The notes: generated by a model not told the origin, from the sequence alone. Shown: positions 35,374 through 46,806, numbered from the stretch's first letter. The stretch: DNA of 64,000 bases from CAVRGQ01 sp963720785 (GCA_963720785.1 CAVRGQ010000008.1:310001-374000); one strand, 5' to 3'. Made by a program: numbers and translations.

Positions 35374-35670
35374 TCAGCCCGCCTTGCCCAGGCGGGCGAC
35401 CACGTAGTCGACGGCCTCTCGGACCGTCTTCAGGTCCTCGAGGTCCTCGTCGTCGATGCTGAAGCCGACGGTGCGCTCCCCGAGGTCCTCCTCGAGCGCC
35501 TCGACCAACTCGATCAGCGCGAGGGAGTCGGCGTCGAGGCCGGCGAACGTGGAGTCGAGGGTGATCGTGTCCTCGTCGATCTCCAGGATCTCGGCGAGTC
35601 GCTCGCGCACCAGCGCGAGGACGTCGTCGGGACCGATGGGACCGGTCTCGAGGTGGGTCTCAGCCGGCAC
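35374..35670 (-). CDS. acpP: acyl carrier protein
   Basis: 98 residues. Phosphopantetheine site within LDADSLALIELVEALEEDL (serine of D-S-L). GTG 35670 overlaps the plsX stop region by 11 bases, so it is likely coupled to plsX. The ~20-residue N-terminal extension is longer than E. coli ACP. Carries acyl chains in type II fatty acid synthesis; partner gene plsX next door uses acyl-ACP. Confidence 0.93.
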   Translation of the reverse strand: MPAETHLETGPIGPDDVLALVRERLAEILEIDEDTITLDSTFAGLDADSLALIELVEALEEDLGERTVGFSIDDEDLEDLKTVREAVDYVVARLGKAG

Positions 35671-36646
35671 GGGCGATGGCCTCCTTGACGCGCTCGAGCA
35701 CGCGGGCTTCCACGTTCTCGGCGGCCCGCCGCGTCGCACTCTCGATGGCGCGGGCGTTCGACGAGCCGTGGGCGATCATGCAGATGCCCCCGACGCCGAG
35801 CAGCACGCAGCCGCCCTCGGTGTCGGGGTTGAGGGTGTCGGCCGCCGCGAGCAACGCGGGCATCACGGCCGCGGACGCCTTCTGGAGCTCGGGCGTGGAC
35901 GTGAGCGCATCGAACACGAGGCGGGCGGTGCCCTTGATCGCGCCCTCGATGGTCTTGAGCGCGACGTTGCCGGTGAAGCCGTCGGTGACGATGACGTCGA
36001 CGGTGTCGTGCATGAAGTCGCGGCCCTCGACGTTGCCGATGTAGCCGGGCATGTCGGCGAGCAGCAGGTGGGCCGCCTTGCGCAGGTCGTCGCCCTTGCC
36101 GGCCTCCTCGCCGTTCGACAGCAGACCGACGCGCGGGGTGTCGATGCGCAGGAACACCCGGGCGTACTCGGTGCCCATGACCGCGAACTGCCGCAGCCAC
36201 TCGGCCGAGCAGTCGACGTTGGCCCCGCCGTCGACGAGGATCTGGGGGTCGCGACCGGGCACCGGCACCGGCACCGCGATCGCAGGCCGTGAGGCACCCT
36301 TGATCCGGCCCATGCGCAGGAGCGCCGCAGCCATGGCCGCGCCGGTGTTGCCCGCCGACACCATGGCGTCGGCGCGTCCGTCGCGCACGAGCTCGGCACA
36401 GCGCACGATCGACGAGTCCTTCTTCGAGCGCACCGCGGTGGGTGCGTCGTGCATCGCCACCACTTCGGAGGCGTGCACCAGCTCGACGCCGGGCGCGTCG
36501 TCGGGGAGCAAGGGCGCGACGACGTCTTCGCGCCCCACGAGGAGCACGTTGACGCCGAGGTTCGCGACAGCGCTCACCGCGCCCGCGACGATCTCGTCGG
36601 GGGCGAGGTCACCGCCCATCGCGTCGATCGCGACGGTGATCCCCAT
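35660..36646 (-). CDS. plsX: phosphate acyltransferase PlsX
   Basis: 328 residues. IAIDAMGGDLAP-like start (VAIDAMGGDLAPDEIV), MHDAPTAVRSKKDSSI and AMVSAGNTGAAMA are PlsX hallmarks; TEGGCVLLGVGGICMIAHG closes the active site. Converts acyl-ACP to acyl-phosphate for phospholipid synthesis. Lies between rpmF and acpP in the classic rpmF-plsX-acpP order, five bases after rpmF. Confidence 0.97.
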   Translation of the reverse strand: MGITVAIDAMGGDLAPDEIVAGAVSAVANLGVNVLLVGREDVVAPLLPDDAPGVELVHASEVVAMHDAPTAVRSKKDSSIVRCAELVRDGRADAMVSAGNTGAAMAAALLRMGRIKGASRPAIAVPVPVPGRDPQILVDGGANVDCSAEWLRQFAVMGTEYARVFLRIDTPRVGLLSNGEEAGKGDDLRKAAHLLLADMPGYIGNVEGRDFMHDTVDVIVTDGFTGNVALKTIEGAIKGTARLVFDALTSTPELQKASAAVMPALLAAADTLNPDTEGGCVLLGVGGICMIAHGSSNARAIESATRRAAENVEARVLERVKEAIARAG

Positions 36647-36650
36647 TACG

Positions 36651-36830
36651 TCAGGAGACGTCGATCACCTGGCGGCCGCCGTACCAGCCGCAGTTGCCGC
36701 ACACGATGTGGGGCTGCTTCACCGCGCCGCAGTTCGGGCAGGTGGAGCGGGACGGGGCGGCGAGACGCCAGTTCGACGCGCGGCGCTGGCGCGTCTTGGC
36801 TCGCGGGGTCCGTCGCTTGGGGACTGCCAT
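36651..36830 (-). CDS. rpmF: 50S ribosomal protein L32
   Basis: 59 residues, MAVPKRRTPRAKTRQRRASN start and the zinc ribbon CPNCGAVKQPHIVCGNCGWY with four cysteines (the zinc-retaining form). ATG 36830. Follows the DUF177 gene by 47 bases. Confidence 0.97.
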   Translation of the reverse strand: MAVPKRRTPRAKTRQRRASNWRLAAPSRSTCPNCGAVKQPHIVCGNCGWYGGRQVIDVS

Positions 36831-36877
36831 CTTTGTTGTGCTCCTGTGTGATGTGGTTCGAAGGGGTGGGGCGAGGG

Positions 36878-37393
36878 CTAGAGCTCGAGCTCCGAGAGGG
36901 CGGCCCAGCGGGGATCCGCAAGCTCCTCCTCGGGCTCGGAGTCGATCGGCTCGTCGAAGGACACGCCGGGCGGCACGACGGGCGTGCACTCGCGCCCCTC
37001 GACGGTCCGGCAGCTGGGGGCCAGCGGCAGTTCGAGCAGCACGGCATCGCGCACGAGCCGCTCGAGGTCGATGAGGTGGCCGGCCTCGATCGGGTAGGTC
37101 TCGCCCTCGGCCGGGTTGACCTCGTAGAGCTCGGCCACGGAGAGCTCCAGCTCGCCGCCGAGATCCACGAGGCAGGTGCTGCACTGGGCTTCCCAGTGGG
37201 CCCGCACGGTGCCCCGGGCAACGAGGCCGTCGGGGACCCGCTCGAGCACCAGATCGACCACGACCGGCTCGTCGACCCGCGCGGCAGTACCCCCGAGGTC
37301 CGCGACGGCGGCCTCCACATGGAGGGGCCGGCGTGCCCCGGGGTGCGTCAGCAGGTCGGCGACGTCGATGCGGAGTGCGCTCATGAGCTTCAT
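36878..37393 (-). CDS. yceD: DUF177/YceD family protein
   Basis: 171 residues. The C-x2-C in HWEAQCSTCLVDLGGEL and EVNPAEGETYPIEAGHLIDLE are family hallmarks, as is the tail DPRWAALSEL. Always next to rpmF; thought to act in 23S rRNA maturation together with L32, though the mechanism is unsettled. Start ATG 37393, with a second ATG three codons later. Confidence 0.92.
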   Translation of the reverse strand: MKLMSALRIDVADLLTHPGARRPLHVEAAVADLGGTAARVDEPVVVDLVLERVPDGLVARGTVRAHWEAQCSTCLVDLGGELELSVAELYEVNPAEGETYPIEAGHLIDLERLVRDAVLLELPLAPSCRTVEGRECTPVVPPGVSFDEPIDSEPEEELADPRWAALSELEL

Positions 37394-37438
37394 ACCCGGG
37401 AGCTTTGGCGGCTCGACCGGACGCTCGATCCTACTCCG

Positions 37439-38020
37439 TCACACGTCGTCTTGGTCGAAGACTGCCTGTTCGGCGGGCTCGGCGAGGTCGTACAAGGCCT
37501 CGTAGCCGTCGTCGTCGAGGGGGTGCTGCTCGCCGGCTTCGTCGGCCGCGAGGGGCTCGACCACGGCCTGGAGCTGCTCCCGGCCCTTCTGGACCGTCTG
37601 CATGGTGCGCTCCAGCACCACCTCGAAGGCGGCGAGCTTCTGGTCGATGTAGTCCTCGGCCTCGTGGCGCAGGCGCCGGGAGTCGGCCTCAGCGGTCGAG
37701 ACCACCTGCTGGGCCACCCGGCGGGCCTCCCGGGCCACCTCGGTGCGCTCGACCATGCGCTCGGCCTGGACCCGGCCGGCCTCCGCGATGTCCTCGGCGT
37801 CGCGGCGGGCCTGGGCGAGGTACTCGTCGCGCTCCTTGAGCAGCCAGCGGGCGTGGCGCAGCTCGTCGGGCAGCACGCCGAGGGCCTCGTCGATCAGCTC
37901 GAGGGTCTCCTCGCGGTTCACCAGCACCGACGCCGACATCGGCATCGTGCGGGCGGTGTCGATGATCTCGCGCAGCTCGCGCAGGATCGTCTCGAGGTCG
38001 TAGGCCTGCTGGTCACTCAT
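37439..38020 (-). CDS. coiled-coil protein, DivIVA/ATP-synthase-b-like
   Basis: 193 residues, almost entirely alpha-helical and charged. LETILRELREIIDTARTMPM at the N-terminus, then a long heptad region (AQARRDAEDIAEAGRVQAER, VSTAEADSRRLRHEAEDYID). It resembles the coaD-adjacent coiled-coil proteins of actinobacteria. ATG 38020 overlaps the coaD stop by eight bases. Acidic C-terminus. Possibly scaffolds growth or division machinery; unproven. Confidence 0.75.
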   Translation of the reverse strand: MSDQQAYDLETILRELREIIDTARTMPMSASVLVNREETLELIDEALGVLPDELRHARWLLKERDEYLAQARRDAEDIAEAGRVQAERMVERTEVAREARRVAQQVVSTAEADSRRLRHEAEDYIDQKLAAFEVVLERTMQTVQKGREQLQAVVEPLAADEAGEQHPLDDDGYEALYDLAEPAEQAVFDQDDV

Positions 38021-38555
38021 TCGTGGCCCCTGGCTTGCCCTCGGTGATCTGGCCCTCAATGGTCTGGGCGGCCTTGAGCTCGGCGAACCGCTGCTCGAGG
38101 CGGGTCTGGATGCTCGGCGGCACCATCCCGGTGACGTCGCCGCCGAAGCGGGCCACCTCGCGCACGAGGCTCGACGAGAGGAAGGAGTACTGCGGGCTGG
38201 TGGAGATGAAGAAGGTGTCGATGCCCGACAGCTTCTGGTTCATCTGGGCCATCTGCAGCTCGTAGTCGAAGTCGGAGACGGCGCGGAGTCCCTTGACGAT
38301 CGACTCGGCGCCCCGCTCCTTGGCGAACTCGACGAGCAGGCCCTTGAAGAACTCGATGCGCACGTTCTTCAGGTGCGCGAGCTCCGAGGCCAGCATCTCC
38401 TGGCGCTCCTCGAGGGTGAAGAGCGACTGCGTCTTCTGTGGGTTGCGGATGACCGCCACGATCACGTCGTCGAAGTGCCGCGCGGTCCGCTCGATGATGT
38501 CGAGGTGACCGTTGGTGACGGGATCGAACGAGCCCGGACAGAGGGCGGTGGCCAA
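38013..38555 (-). CDS. coaD: phosphopantetheine adenylyltransferase
   Basis: 180 residues. CPGSFDPVTNGHLDIIERTA contains the adenylyltransferase T/H-x-G-H motif (NGHLD), and the C-terminal SSLVREVARFGGDVTG is typical. Penultimate step of CoA synthesis. Start is a rare TTG (38555), preceded by AGGAG; no ATG/GTG gives an intact first strand. ~20 residues longer than E. coli CoaD. Confidence 0.96.
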   Translation of the reverse strand: MATALCPGSFDPVTNGHLDIIERTARHFDDVIVAVIRNPQKTQSLFTLEERQEMLASELAHLKNVRIEFFKGLLVEFAKERGAESIVKGLRAVSDFDYELQMAQMNQKLSGIDTFFISTSPQYSFLSSSLVREVARFGGDVTGMVPPSIQTRLEQRFAELKAAQTIEGQITEGKPGATNE

Positions 38556-38621
38556 GGGGACCTGCTCCTGGGGGAAGTGTGCGTGGGTGGTGCGAGGGTC
38601 GGTGCCCGAAGGTGGAGGTGT

Positions 38622-39176
38622 TCAGGCGGACACCAGGATCAGGAGCGTATCCCCGTAGGTGCGTTCCCTCCGGACATCCCAGCCCTTGGGCAGCGCGACC
38701 GCCTCACTCCCCCGCGCCCGCTCGATCACCACCGTGGCGCCCGGTTCCACCGCCCCCGCCGCGGCCAGGCCGGCCAGCACGCCGGCGACGTCGGCGGACG
38801 GGAGGTCGTAGGGCGGGTCCAGGAGCACGAGGTCGAACGGGCCGCCCGGCGCCCCGCTCCGCACGAAGGTGCCGGCGGGCCGTTGCGACACCGTGGCCTG
38901 GTTGGCGAACCCGGTGGTGTCGAGATTGGCCCGGATCGCGGCCATCGCGGACGCGTCCGAGTCGACCAGCACCGCGTGCCCGGCACCACGTGACAGCGCC
39001 TCGATCGCCAACGCACCGCTCCCCGCGTAGAGATCGAGCACCGTTGCGTCGATCACCGCGTCGCCGAGCGAGGAGAACAGCGCCTCCTTCACCCGGTCCT
39101 GGGTGGGCCGCGCACCGCCCTTCGGCGCGACGAGCTTGCGCCCGCCCACCGTCCCCGCGATCACCCGCAACGCCAT
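38622..39176 (-). CDS. rsmD: 16S rRNA (guanine-966-N2)-methyltransferase RsmD
   Basis: 184 residues. RVIAGTVGGRKLVAPKG and RPTQDRVKEALFSSLG at the start; SAM site LDLYAGSGALAIEALSRGA; catalytic DPPYDLP. ATG 39176. Normally followed upstream by recG; here three unrelated genes intervene. Confidence 0.95.
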   Translation of the reverse strand: MALRVIAGTVGGRKLVAPKGGARPTQDRVKEALFSSLGDAVIDATVLDLYAGSGALAIEALSRGAGHAVLVDSDASAMAAIRANLDTTGFANQATVSQRPAGTFVRSGAPGGPFDLVLLDPPYDLPSADVAGVLAGLAAAGAVEPGATVVIERARGSEAVALPKGWDVRRERTYGDTLLILVSA

Positions 39177-39222
39177 GCCGGGAACGCTAGAACGCCTGGT
39201 CGCTCCGGCGGCGCGTCACGGA

Positions 39223-39936
39223 TCAGCGGAGCGCGCGCGCGGCTTCTCGCAGGTGCCACGCCGATCGTCGCACCTTCGATCGTCTCGTGTCCCCGGTGAC
39301 GAAGGCCGTCGTCGGCGACGCCGCAGCGACGAAGTCGGCCGTGTAGTAGTAGAACGCGAGCGATTTCCTCGTTCGCTCCGGCGGGCACTGCAACGGGCCC
39401 GGGTGACCGTGGCGTGACGTCGCCGTCGTCGTGAACACGACGAGCGTGCCGATCTCCGGTTCGACCTTCACCGCGGGGCCGTCGTCGTCCCAGAGTTCGA
39501 GCTGGCCGCCCCACTCGCTGCGCCAGTCCTCGTTGAGGTAGAGGAGCGCGTTCACTCGACGATGCAGATCGAGCGTCGGGTGCCGTTCGAAGTCGGCGTG
39601 CACCTGGAGCAGTCCCCCGCGCCCGATCTGGTGTTGACCACCACCCCAGAGGTGCGGATCGACGAGCAGTCCCGCGATACCCGTCACGCGTTCGAGCTCG
39701 TCGAGGAAGTCAGGGCCGTTGAACGCCGTCACCAGTTCGCGCGTGGCGGGCCCCAACGCCGCCCAGCGAGACTCGCTCGACTTCTTCTCGTTGCGGTTGT
39801 CGAACTGGGCTTCCATGTCGGCGAGCGGCCGGAACTCCGCGGCGCACGCACTGAGCAAGGGGCTCTCGAACGAGGTCACGACGTGGGGAAAGGGCTGCGC
39901 CGAGGCGTACGCCTCAGGGTCAGTGCCTTCGAGCAT
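39223..39936 (-). CDS. 2-oxoglutarate/Fe(II)-dependent oxygenase family protein
   Basis: 237 residues. Jelly-roll dioxygenase core: HADFERHP supplies the H-x-D iron ligands, the distal histidine is in SRHGHPGP, and R-x-S (TRKSLAFYYYT) binds 2-oxoglutarate. NALLYLNEDWRSEWGGQLELW is the conserved strand pair. Similar to prolyl-4-hydroxylase-like 2OG oxygenases. ATG 39936. Isolated from related genes; substrate (protein or small molecule) unknown. Confidence 0.85.
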   Translation of the reverse strand: MLEGTDPEAYASAQPFPHVVTSFESPLLSACAAEFRPLADMEAQFDNRNEKKSSESRWAALGPATRELVTAFNGPDFLDELERVTGIAGLLVDPHLWGGGQHQIGRGGLLQVHADFERHPTLDLHRRVNALLYLNEDWRSEWGGQLELWDDDGPAVKVEPEIGTLVVFTTTATSRHGHPGPLQCPPERTRKSLAFYYYTADFVAAASPTTAFVTGDTRRSKVRRSAWHLREAARALR

Positions 39937-40010
39937 GGTGCGGAAGACTACCGAGCCTCCGGGCGCCTCGGGACGACCGATCACGCCGTGCGCGGCGTGG
40001 GCGACGTCGC

Positions 40011-40385
40011 TCAGACGGGGGTCTGCTGGTGGAGGGCGAGGCGCCAGGTCCCGCTCTCCCGCACGTAGGTGCTGTTGAGCAGTGCCTCGTAGTCCCGCTC
40101 CTCGCGCTGGGCGTGCACGCGGTACGCGAGCACTGCCGCGTCCTCCGACAGGGGCAGCACCCGCGGCTCGATGATCTCGAACGACGCCCATGGCGGCGCG
40201 TCCATCGAGTCGATCACCGCCTGGCGGTCGTCGATGACCATGCCGCCGGGGAACAGCATCAGCACGTCGCGCGCGAGGTTCTCGTCGTAGAACCTTGCCG
40301 CCTCACCTTGCTGGGTCAGCGAGCGCCATGCCGCGTTCTCGAGGTCGAGCAACTGGCTGCGGAGTTCGTCAGTGTGATCCGGCAT
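40011..40385 (-). CDS. NTF2-like (DUF4440-type) protein
   Basis: 124 residues with a cone-shaped NTF2 fold: LLDLENAAWRSLTQQGEAAR, FYDENLARDVLMLFPGG, and the strand pair AVLAYRVHAQREERDYEALL then TWRLALHQQTP. No catalytic residues are recognisable. ATG 40385. Upstream of the 2OG oxygenase gene, 74 bases apart. Confidence 0.75.
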   Translation of the reverse strand: MPDHTDELRSQLLDLENAAWRSLTQQGEAARFYDENLARDVLMLFPGGMVIDDRQAVIDSMDAPPWASFEIIEPRVLPLSEDAAVLAYRVHAQREERDYEALLNSTYVRESGTWRLALHQQTPV

Positions 40386-40582
40386 GCCTCGGGGATTCCC
40401 GCCCGCGTCCGCGGTCAACCGCGCCCCGCCGGCGTGTCCACGCGGGGCGGGTCGTCGGCTACCGGCGGAGCCGGCTCGGAGAGACCGGCGTCACGAAGCT
40501 GATCCGGCCCATGGACGCATGGGTCCGAACCGTCTTACCGTCGCGAGGCTCCTGCCAGCCTGATGAGTGGAGGGATCGCCCG

Positions 40583-41089
40583 ATGGGAGACGAGTCGCGT
40601 TTCGACAAGCTCGAGATCCAGGAACTCATCTCTCGGTACTCGGATTCCATCAACCGTGGCGATCTCGAGGCCACGGAGGCGGTGTTCGCCACGAACGCGA
40701 TCTGGGAGAGTCCGCTCCTCGGGATGCACTTCGAATCGGCGCGGGAGTTCTGCGAGTTCCTCGCCGCCAACGCCCGTGGTGTCGAACTCCTCATCCAGAC
40801 ACCGCATTGTCCCGTCGTCACCCTGCACGACGCGGATGCGGCGACGGCGACCACGACGATCTACGAACTGAGCCGCGGAACGGTCACCGAGGACGGCAAT
40901 CCGTTCGGCCCGGTGGGCACCGAAACCAACTTCGAGGATTTCGGGATCTACTACGACACCGTGCACCGAGTCGACGGGACCTGGCTCTTCACCCACCGCG
41001 TGTTCGTACCGGTGTACATGGGTCTGGGTGCCGCGACGGGTGACGTCCCCTCCGCGCGTTCGTCGCTGCGCGCCCACCCCTCGCTGTAG
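40583..41089 (+). CDS. SnoaL-like/NTF2 superfamily protein
   Basis: 168 residues. KLEIQELISRYSDSINRGDL and GTWLFTHRVFVPVYMG are typical of SnoaL-like hydrolases/isomerases (limonene-epoxide-hydrolase-like). Start ATG 40583 follows GGAGGG at eight bases. Divergent from the other NTF2-like gene and convergent with recG. Confidence 0.78.
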   Translation: MGDESRFDKLEIQELISRYSDSINRGDLEATEAVFATNAIWESPLLGMHFESAREFCEFLAANARGVELLIQTPHCPVVTLHDADAATATTTIYELSRGTVTEDGNPFGPVGTETNFEDFGIYYDTVHRVDGTWLFTHRVFVPVYMGLGAATGDVPSARSSLRAHPSL

Positions 41090-41129
41090 CTGTCGAGGGC
41101 CGCTAGGTCACAATGCCGGTTGCTGAGTC

Positions 41130-43299
<2,170 letters not shown>

Positions 43300-43304
43300 T
43301 CCCG

Positions 43305-44969
43305 CTACTCGACCCCGATGAGGAAGGGGTAGAGCGGTTGGTCGCCGCGGTGGAGCTCCACCTCGCACTCGGGGTGGGCCTTGCCGAGGTGGTCGCCGAG
43401 CGCGGCGACGTCGTGCTCGGTGGCGTCCTCGCCCACGAGCACGGTGACGAGCTCGGAGGCGTCGTCGACCAGTGCGTCGAGCAGCGCGACCGCGGCGTCG
43501 AGCGCGCTGGGCACCGCCGCGACGATGCCGTCGCGCGTGATCGCGATCCAGTCGCCCGACTTGATCGGTCCGCACTCGGCGGTGCTGTCGCGCACCGCCT
43601 GGGTGACCTCGCCGGCGCTGACCCGCTGCGCCTCCTCGGCCATCGCCGCGGTGTTCTCGGCCACCGTCTTCGCGGGGTCGTACACCACGAGCGCGGCGAG
43701 CGCCTCCACCACGGCGGTGGTGGGCACGACGTCGACGAGGACGTCGGTGAGGTCGGGCACCTGACGCGCGACCGGCACGATGTTCTTGTTGTTCGGCAGC
43801 ACGATCACGCCCTCGGCGTTGCACGCGCCGACGGCGTCGAGGATCTGCGCGGTCGACGGGTTCATCGACTGGCCGCCGGCCACCACCTGCTGGACGCCGA
43901 GCGTGCCGAGGAGGCGCCGCAGGCCGTCCCCCACTGCAACCGCGACGACCGCGGTGGTGACGCGCTCCTGCGACGGCGCCTCCTGGTCGACCACCCACTG
44001 CTCCTGCTCGAGGTGGGCGACCTGTTCCACGAGGTCGGTGACCTGGATGCGGGCGGGCGTGCCCGCGGCGATGCCGGCCTCGATCGCGGCGCCGATCTCG
44101 TCGGTGTGCACGTGGCAGTTCCAGAGGCCCTCGCCGCCGACCACCACGATGCTGTCGCCGAGCGCGTCCCAGGTGTTCTTGAACGCGGGGACGTTCGCGT
44201 CGTCGGCATGGAGGAGGAACATCACCTCGTAGCGGCCGCCGTCGAGCTCGTCGTGCCTGTGTTGCATGTGCGCGTCGACGGCGGCGGGCGTGTTCACGAC
44301 CTGCGGGTCGGGGACGGGCGTGCCCGACACGACGTTGAGCCACGAGGCGAGCAGCAGCTCGAAGCCGCGACCGCCGGCGTCGACGACGCCGGCCTCGCGC
44401 AGCACCGGCAGCAGCTCGGGCGTGCGGGCCACCGCGTCGCGTGCCGCCTCGGAGGCCCGCTCGAGCAGCCCGCTGAGCGTGGACTCGCCCTCGGCGACCG
44501 CCTGCTCGACCGACTCGGCCGCCGAGCGCACGACGGTGAGGATGGTGCCCTCGACCGGGCGCAGGACCGCCTGGTAGGCGGCGTCGGCCGCGGTGCGCAG
44601 CCCGGTGGCGACGTCGGTGGCGGAGATGGACTCGAGCGGGGCGAAGGTGTCGGCGAGGCCGCGCAGGATCTGCGAGAGGATGACGCCGGAATTCCCCCGG
44701 GCGCCCATGAGGGAGCCGTGGCGGATCGCCTCGCACACCTCCTCCATGGCGGAGGCGTCCGCCTCCGCTCCCTGGTGGGTGTCGAGTTCGCTGACCACCG
44801 ATTCCAGGGTGAGGGCCATGTTCGTGCCCGTGTCGCCGTCGGGCACCGGGTACACGTTGAGGCGGTTCAACTCGTCCTGGTGGGCGCGCAGCGTGTCGCG
44901 GTAGGTGGCGACGAGGCGCCGCAGGTCAGCGGGCGCGAGTCGGTCGAGGACAGCGGGAACCGGGCTCAC
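43305..44969 (-). CDS. DhaL/DegV-type kinase-like protein (YloV family)
   Basis: 554 residues. The N-terminal DhaL domain has LNVYPVPDGDTGTNM and the phosphate loop GSLMGARGNSGVILSQ, with EAGVVDAGGRGF; then a linker and a DegV-like C-terminal domain (GQSMNPSTAQILDAV, VLPNNKNIV). Homologues act in fatty-acid activation (FakA-like), using FakB partners, though this fusion is of the YloV type. Start GTG 44969. Next to recG, five bases upstream, a conserved pair in actinobacteria and firmicutes. Confidence 0.9.
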   Translation of the reverse strand: MSPVPAVLDRLAPADLRRLVATYRDTLRAHQDELNRLNVYPVPDGDTGTNMALTLESVVSELDTHQGAEADASAMEEVCEAIRHGSLMGARGNSGVILSQILRGLADTFAPLESISATDVATGLRTAADAAYQAVLRPVEGTILTVVRSAAESVEQAVAEGESTLSGLLERASEAARDAVARTPELLPVLREAGVVDAGGRGFELLLASWLNVVSGTPVPDPQVVNTPAAVDAHMQHRHDELDGGRYEVMFLLHADDANVPAFKNTWDALGDSIVVVGGEGLWNCHVHTDEIGAAIEAGIAAGTPARIQVTDLVEQVAHLEQEQWVVDQEAPSQERVTTAVVAVAVGDGLRRLLGTLGVQQVVAGGQSMNPSTAQILDAVGACNAEGVIVLPNNKNIVPVARQVPDLTDVLVDVVPTTAVVEALAALVVYDPAKTVAENTAAMAEEAQRVSAGEVTQAVRDSTAECGPIKSGDWIAITRDGIVAAVPSALDAAVALLDALVDDASELVTVLVGEDATEHDVAALGDHLGKAHPECEVELHRGDQPLYPFLIGVE

Positions 44970-45098
44970 GGCTGGGATGGTACTGCGCCCGCTGCTACCC
45001 TTGTCCGTTCGACCGACCGTTCCCAGCGGCACCCTCCCCCATCGGCCCCTCGTGGCCAGGTGGGGTGGCCCGCTCCCAGCACGAGGCAAGGTTCCACC

Positions 45099-45287
45099 AT
45101 GGCGTCCGTCTGCGAGGTGTGTGGCAAGAAGCCGCAGTTCGGCATGAGCATCAGCCACTCGCACCGCCGTACCAAGCGGCGCTGGAACCCGAACGTGCAG
45201 AAGGTGCGGGCGATCGTCAACGGCTCGCCCCGTCGCCTCCACGTGTGCACCTCCTGCCTCAAGGCGGGCAAGGTGCAGAAGCCGTAA
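45099..45287 (+). CDS. rpmB: 50S ribosomal protein L28
   Basis: 62 residues, MASVCEVCGKKPQFGMSISH with C-x2-C and a second C-x2-C near the end (HVCTSCLKAGK), so the zinc-binding form. ATG 45099 is preceded by GAGGCAAGG. Divergent from the YloV-type gene, the usual arrangement. Confidence 0.97.
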   Translation: MASVCEVCGKKPQFGMSISHSHRRTKRRWNPNVQKVRAIVNGSPRRLHVCTSCLKAGKVQKP

Positions 45288-45297
45288 GGCGGTCACC

Positions 45298-45528
45298 GTG
45301 CAGGGCGTCGTGCGCTTCTACGACCCGCAGACCGGCGAAGGTGTCGTCATCAGCGACACCGCCGACCGCACCGAGTACGCGGTGGCGGCCGACGCGCTCG
45401 AGGACTCGATCTTCGTCATGCTGCGTCAGGGCCAGCGGGTGAACTTCGAGCTCAACGGCGCCGGGCGGGCCACCTCGATCCGCTTCGGATCGGAGCCCGA
45501 CATGGGTCTCCCCACCGCCCAGGTCTGA
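45298..45528 (+). CDS. cold-shock-domain-like protein
   Basis: 76 residues, GTG start 11 bases after rpmB. VVRFYDPQTGEGVVISDTA resembles the first strands of a cold-shock OB fold (consensus K-W-F-N-x-x-K-G-F-G-F-I) and QGQRVNFELNGAGRATSIR the last ones. The classical RNP1 aromatics are replaced, so nucleic acid binding is likely but altered. Co-transcribed with rpmB. Confidence 0.7.
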   Translation: MQGVVRFYDPQTGEGVVISDTADRTEYAVAADALEDSIFVMLRQGQRVNFELNGAGRATSIRFGSEPDMGLPTAQV

Positions 45529-45533
45529 CCTCC

Positions 45534-46806
45534 GTGCCCGGCGGCCGCACGGTCGCACCTCGCACCGTCGCGATCGCCTGCCAGGGCGGCGGCAGCCACA
45601 CCGCCTTCACCGCCGGCGTGCTCGGCGGCCTCCTCACCGACGATTCGCTGGCGTCCACCGCGTCGTCGGCATCAGCGGCACCTCGGGTGCGCGCGATCTG
45701 CGCGCTGCTCGCCTGGGCGTCGTTGCTCGACGACGACCGTGAGGGTGCCGCCACCCGGCTCACCGACTTCTGGGCCGACAACTCGGCCACCGCGCCGTTC
45801 GACCGGCTCCTGAACTCGGCGATGCTCGCGGCCGGGATCGCGCAGGGCCACGGCATGCTGCCGGCGCTCAGTCCTTACCAACTGCCCGCCGTGAACCTCG
45901 GCCTCGACACGTTCCGGGCGATGCTCGAACGCCACGTCGACTTCGAACGGGTGGCCGCGGCCACCCCCGACCGCACCGGCGAGTCGCCGTTGTTGCTGCT
46001 CGGCGCGGTCGAGGTGAACACCGGCGAGTTCCGGGCGTTCAACAGCCACACCGACACGATCGTGCCCGAGCACGCCCTCGCCTCCGCGGCGATCCCCAAC
46101 CTGTTCCCCGCGGGTCGCGGTCGACGGCGGCGCCTACTGGGACGGCCTCTTCTCGCAGAACCCGCCGGTGCGCGACCTGCTCGCCACCCAGCCCGACGAG
46201 CTGTGGGTGATCCAGGTGAACCCTCGATCGCGCAAGGCAACACCCACGTCGCTGCTCGACATCGCCGACCGGCGCAACGAGCTGTCGGGCAACCTGTCGC
46301 TCTACCAGGAGCTCGGCTTCATCGAGACGATCGACGCGCTCCTGGAGAGCGGCGCGCTCGCGCCGGGCGGGAAGTACCGACCGATCGTGGTCCGCGTCGT
46401 CGAGATGCCGCGCACCGCGCTGTCGGGGACGTGGGGCCCGGCGTCGAAGATGAACCGCGACCCAGACTTCCTCGACGGGCTGGTGCAGGCCGGGCACGCG
46501 CAGGCCGCCCGATTCGCCACCACCCTCGCGTTGGAGGAGGCGTGGACGGCCGGCGACGCCGACGCCGTGCTCGGCGCGTTCGCACCCGAGGCCGTCACCG
46601 ACGACCTCGCCGCGTTCGTGCGCGATCGCCTCGGCCGCGACATCACGGTCGACCCGGTGCGCAAGCAGCTCACCGGCGACACCGCCACCTGGGCGGTGCG
46701 GCTCCGCACCGCCACGGGCACCGACACCGGTACCGGCACCGTCGAGGGCACCGTCACGGTGACCTTCACCGACGACGGTTGCGCCACCTCGCTCGCGATC
46801 AGCTGA
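45534..46806 (+). CDS. patatin-like phospholipase (three single-base indels)
   Basis: 423 residues after correction. It starts GTG 45534 with GGGSHTAFTAGVLGGLL, the patatin oxyanion loop. The nucleophile elbow GISGTSGA is in another frame, reached by a one-base deletion near 45650 and left by an insertion near 45692; ICALLAWASLL then follows. A further insertion near 46113 precedes the catalytic-aspartate motif VAVDGGAYWDGLFSQNPPV. The C-terminal ~130 residues form an extra NTF2-like region. With the errors removed the Ser/Asp dyad is intact. It hydrolyses acyl esters by family inference; native lipid unknown. Confidence 0.75.

Noticed and set aside
46302..46798. C-terminal extension of the TetR protein across the patatin gene
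   Set aside because: It is antiframe sequence; removing one base near 46820 gives a stop at the expected TetR length.
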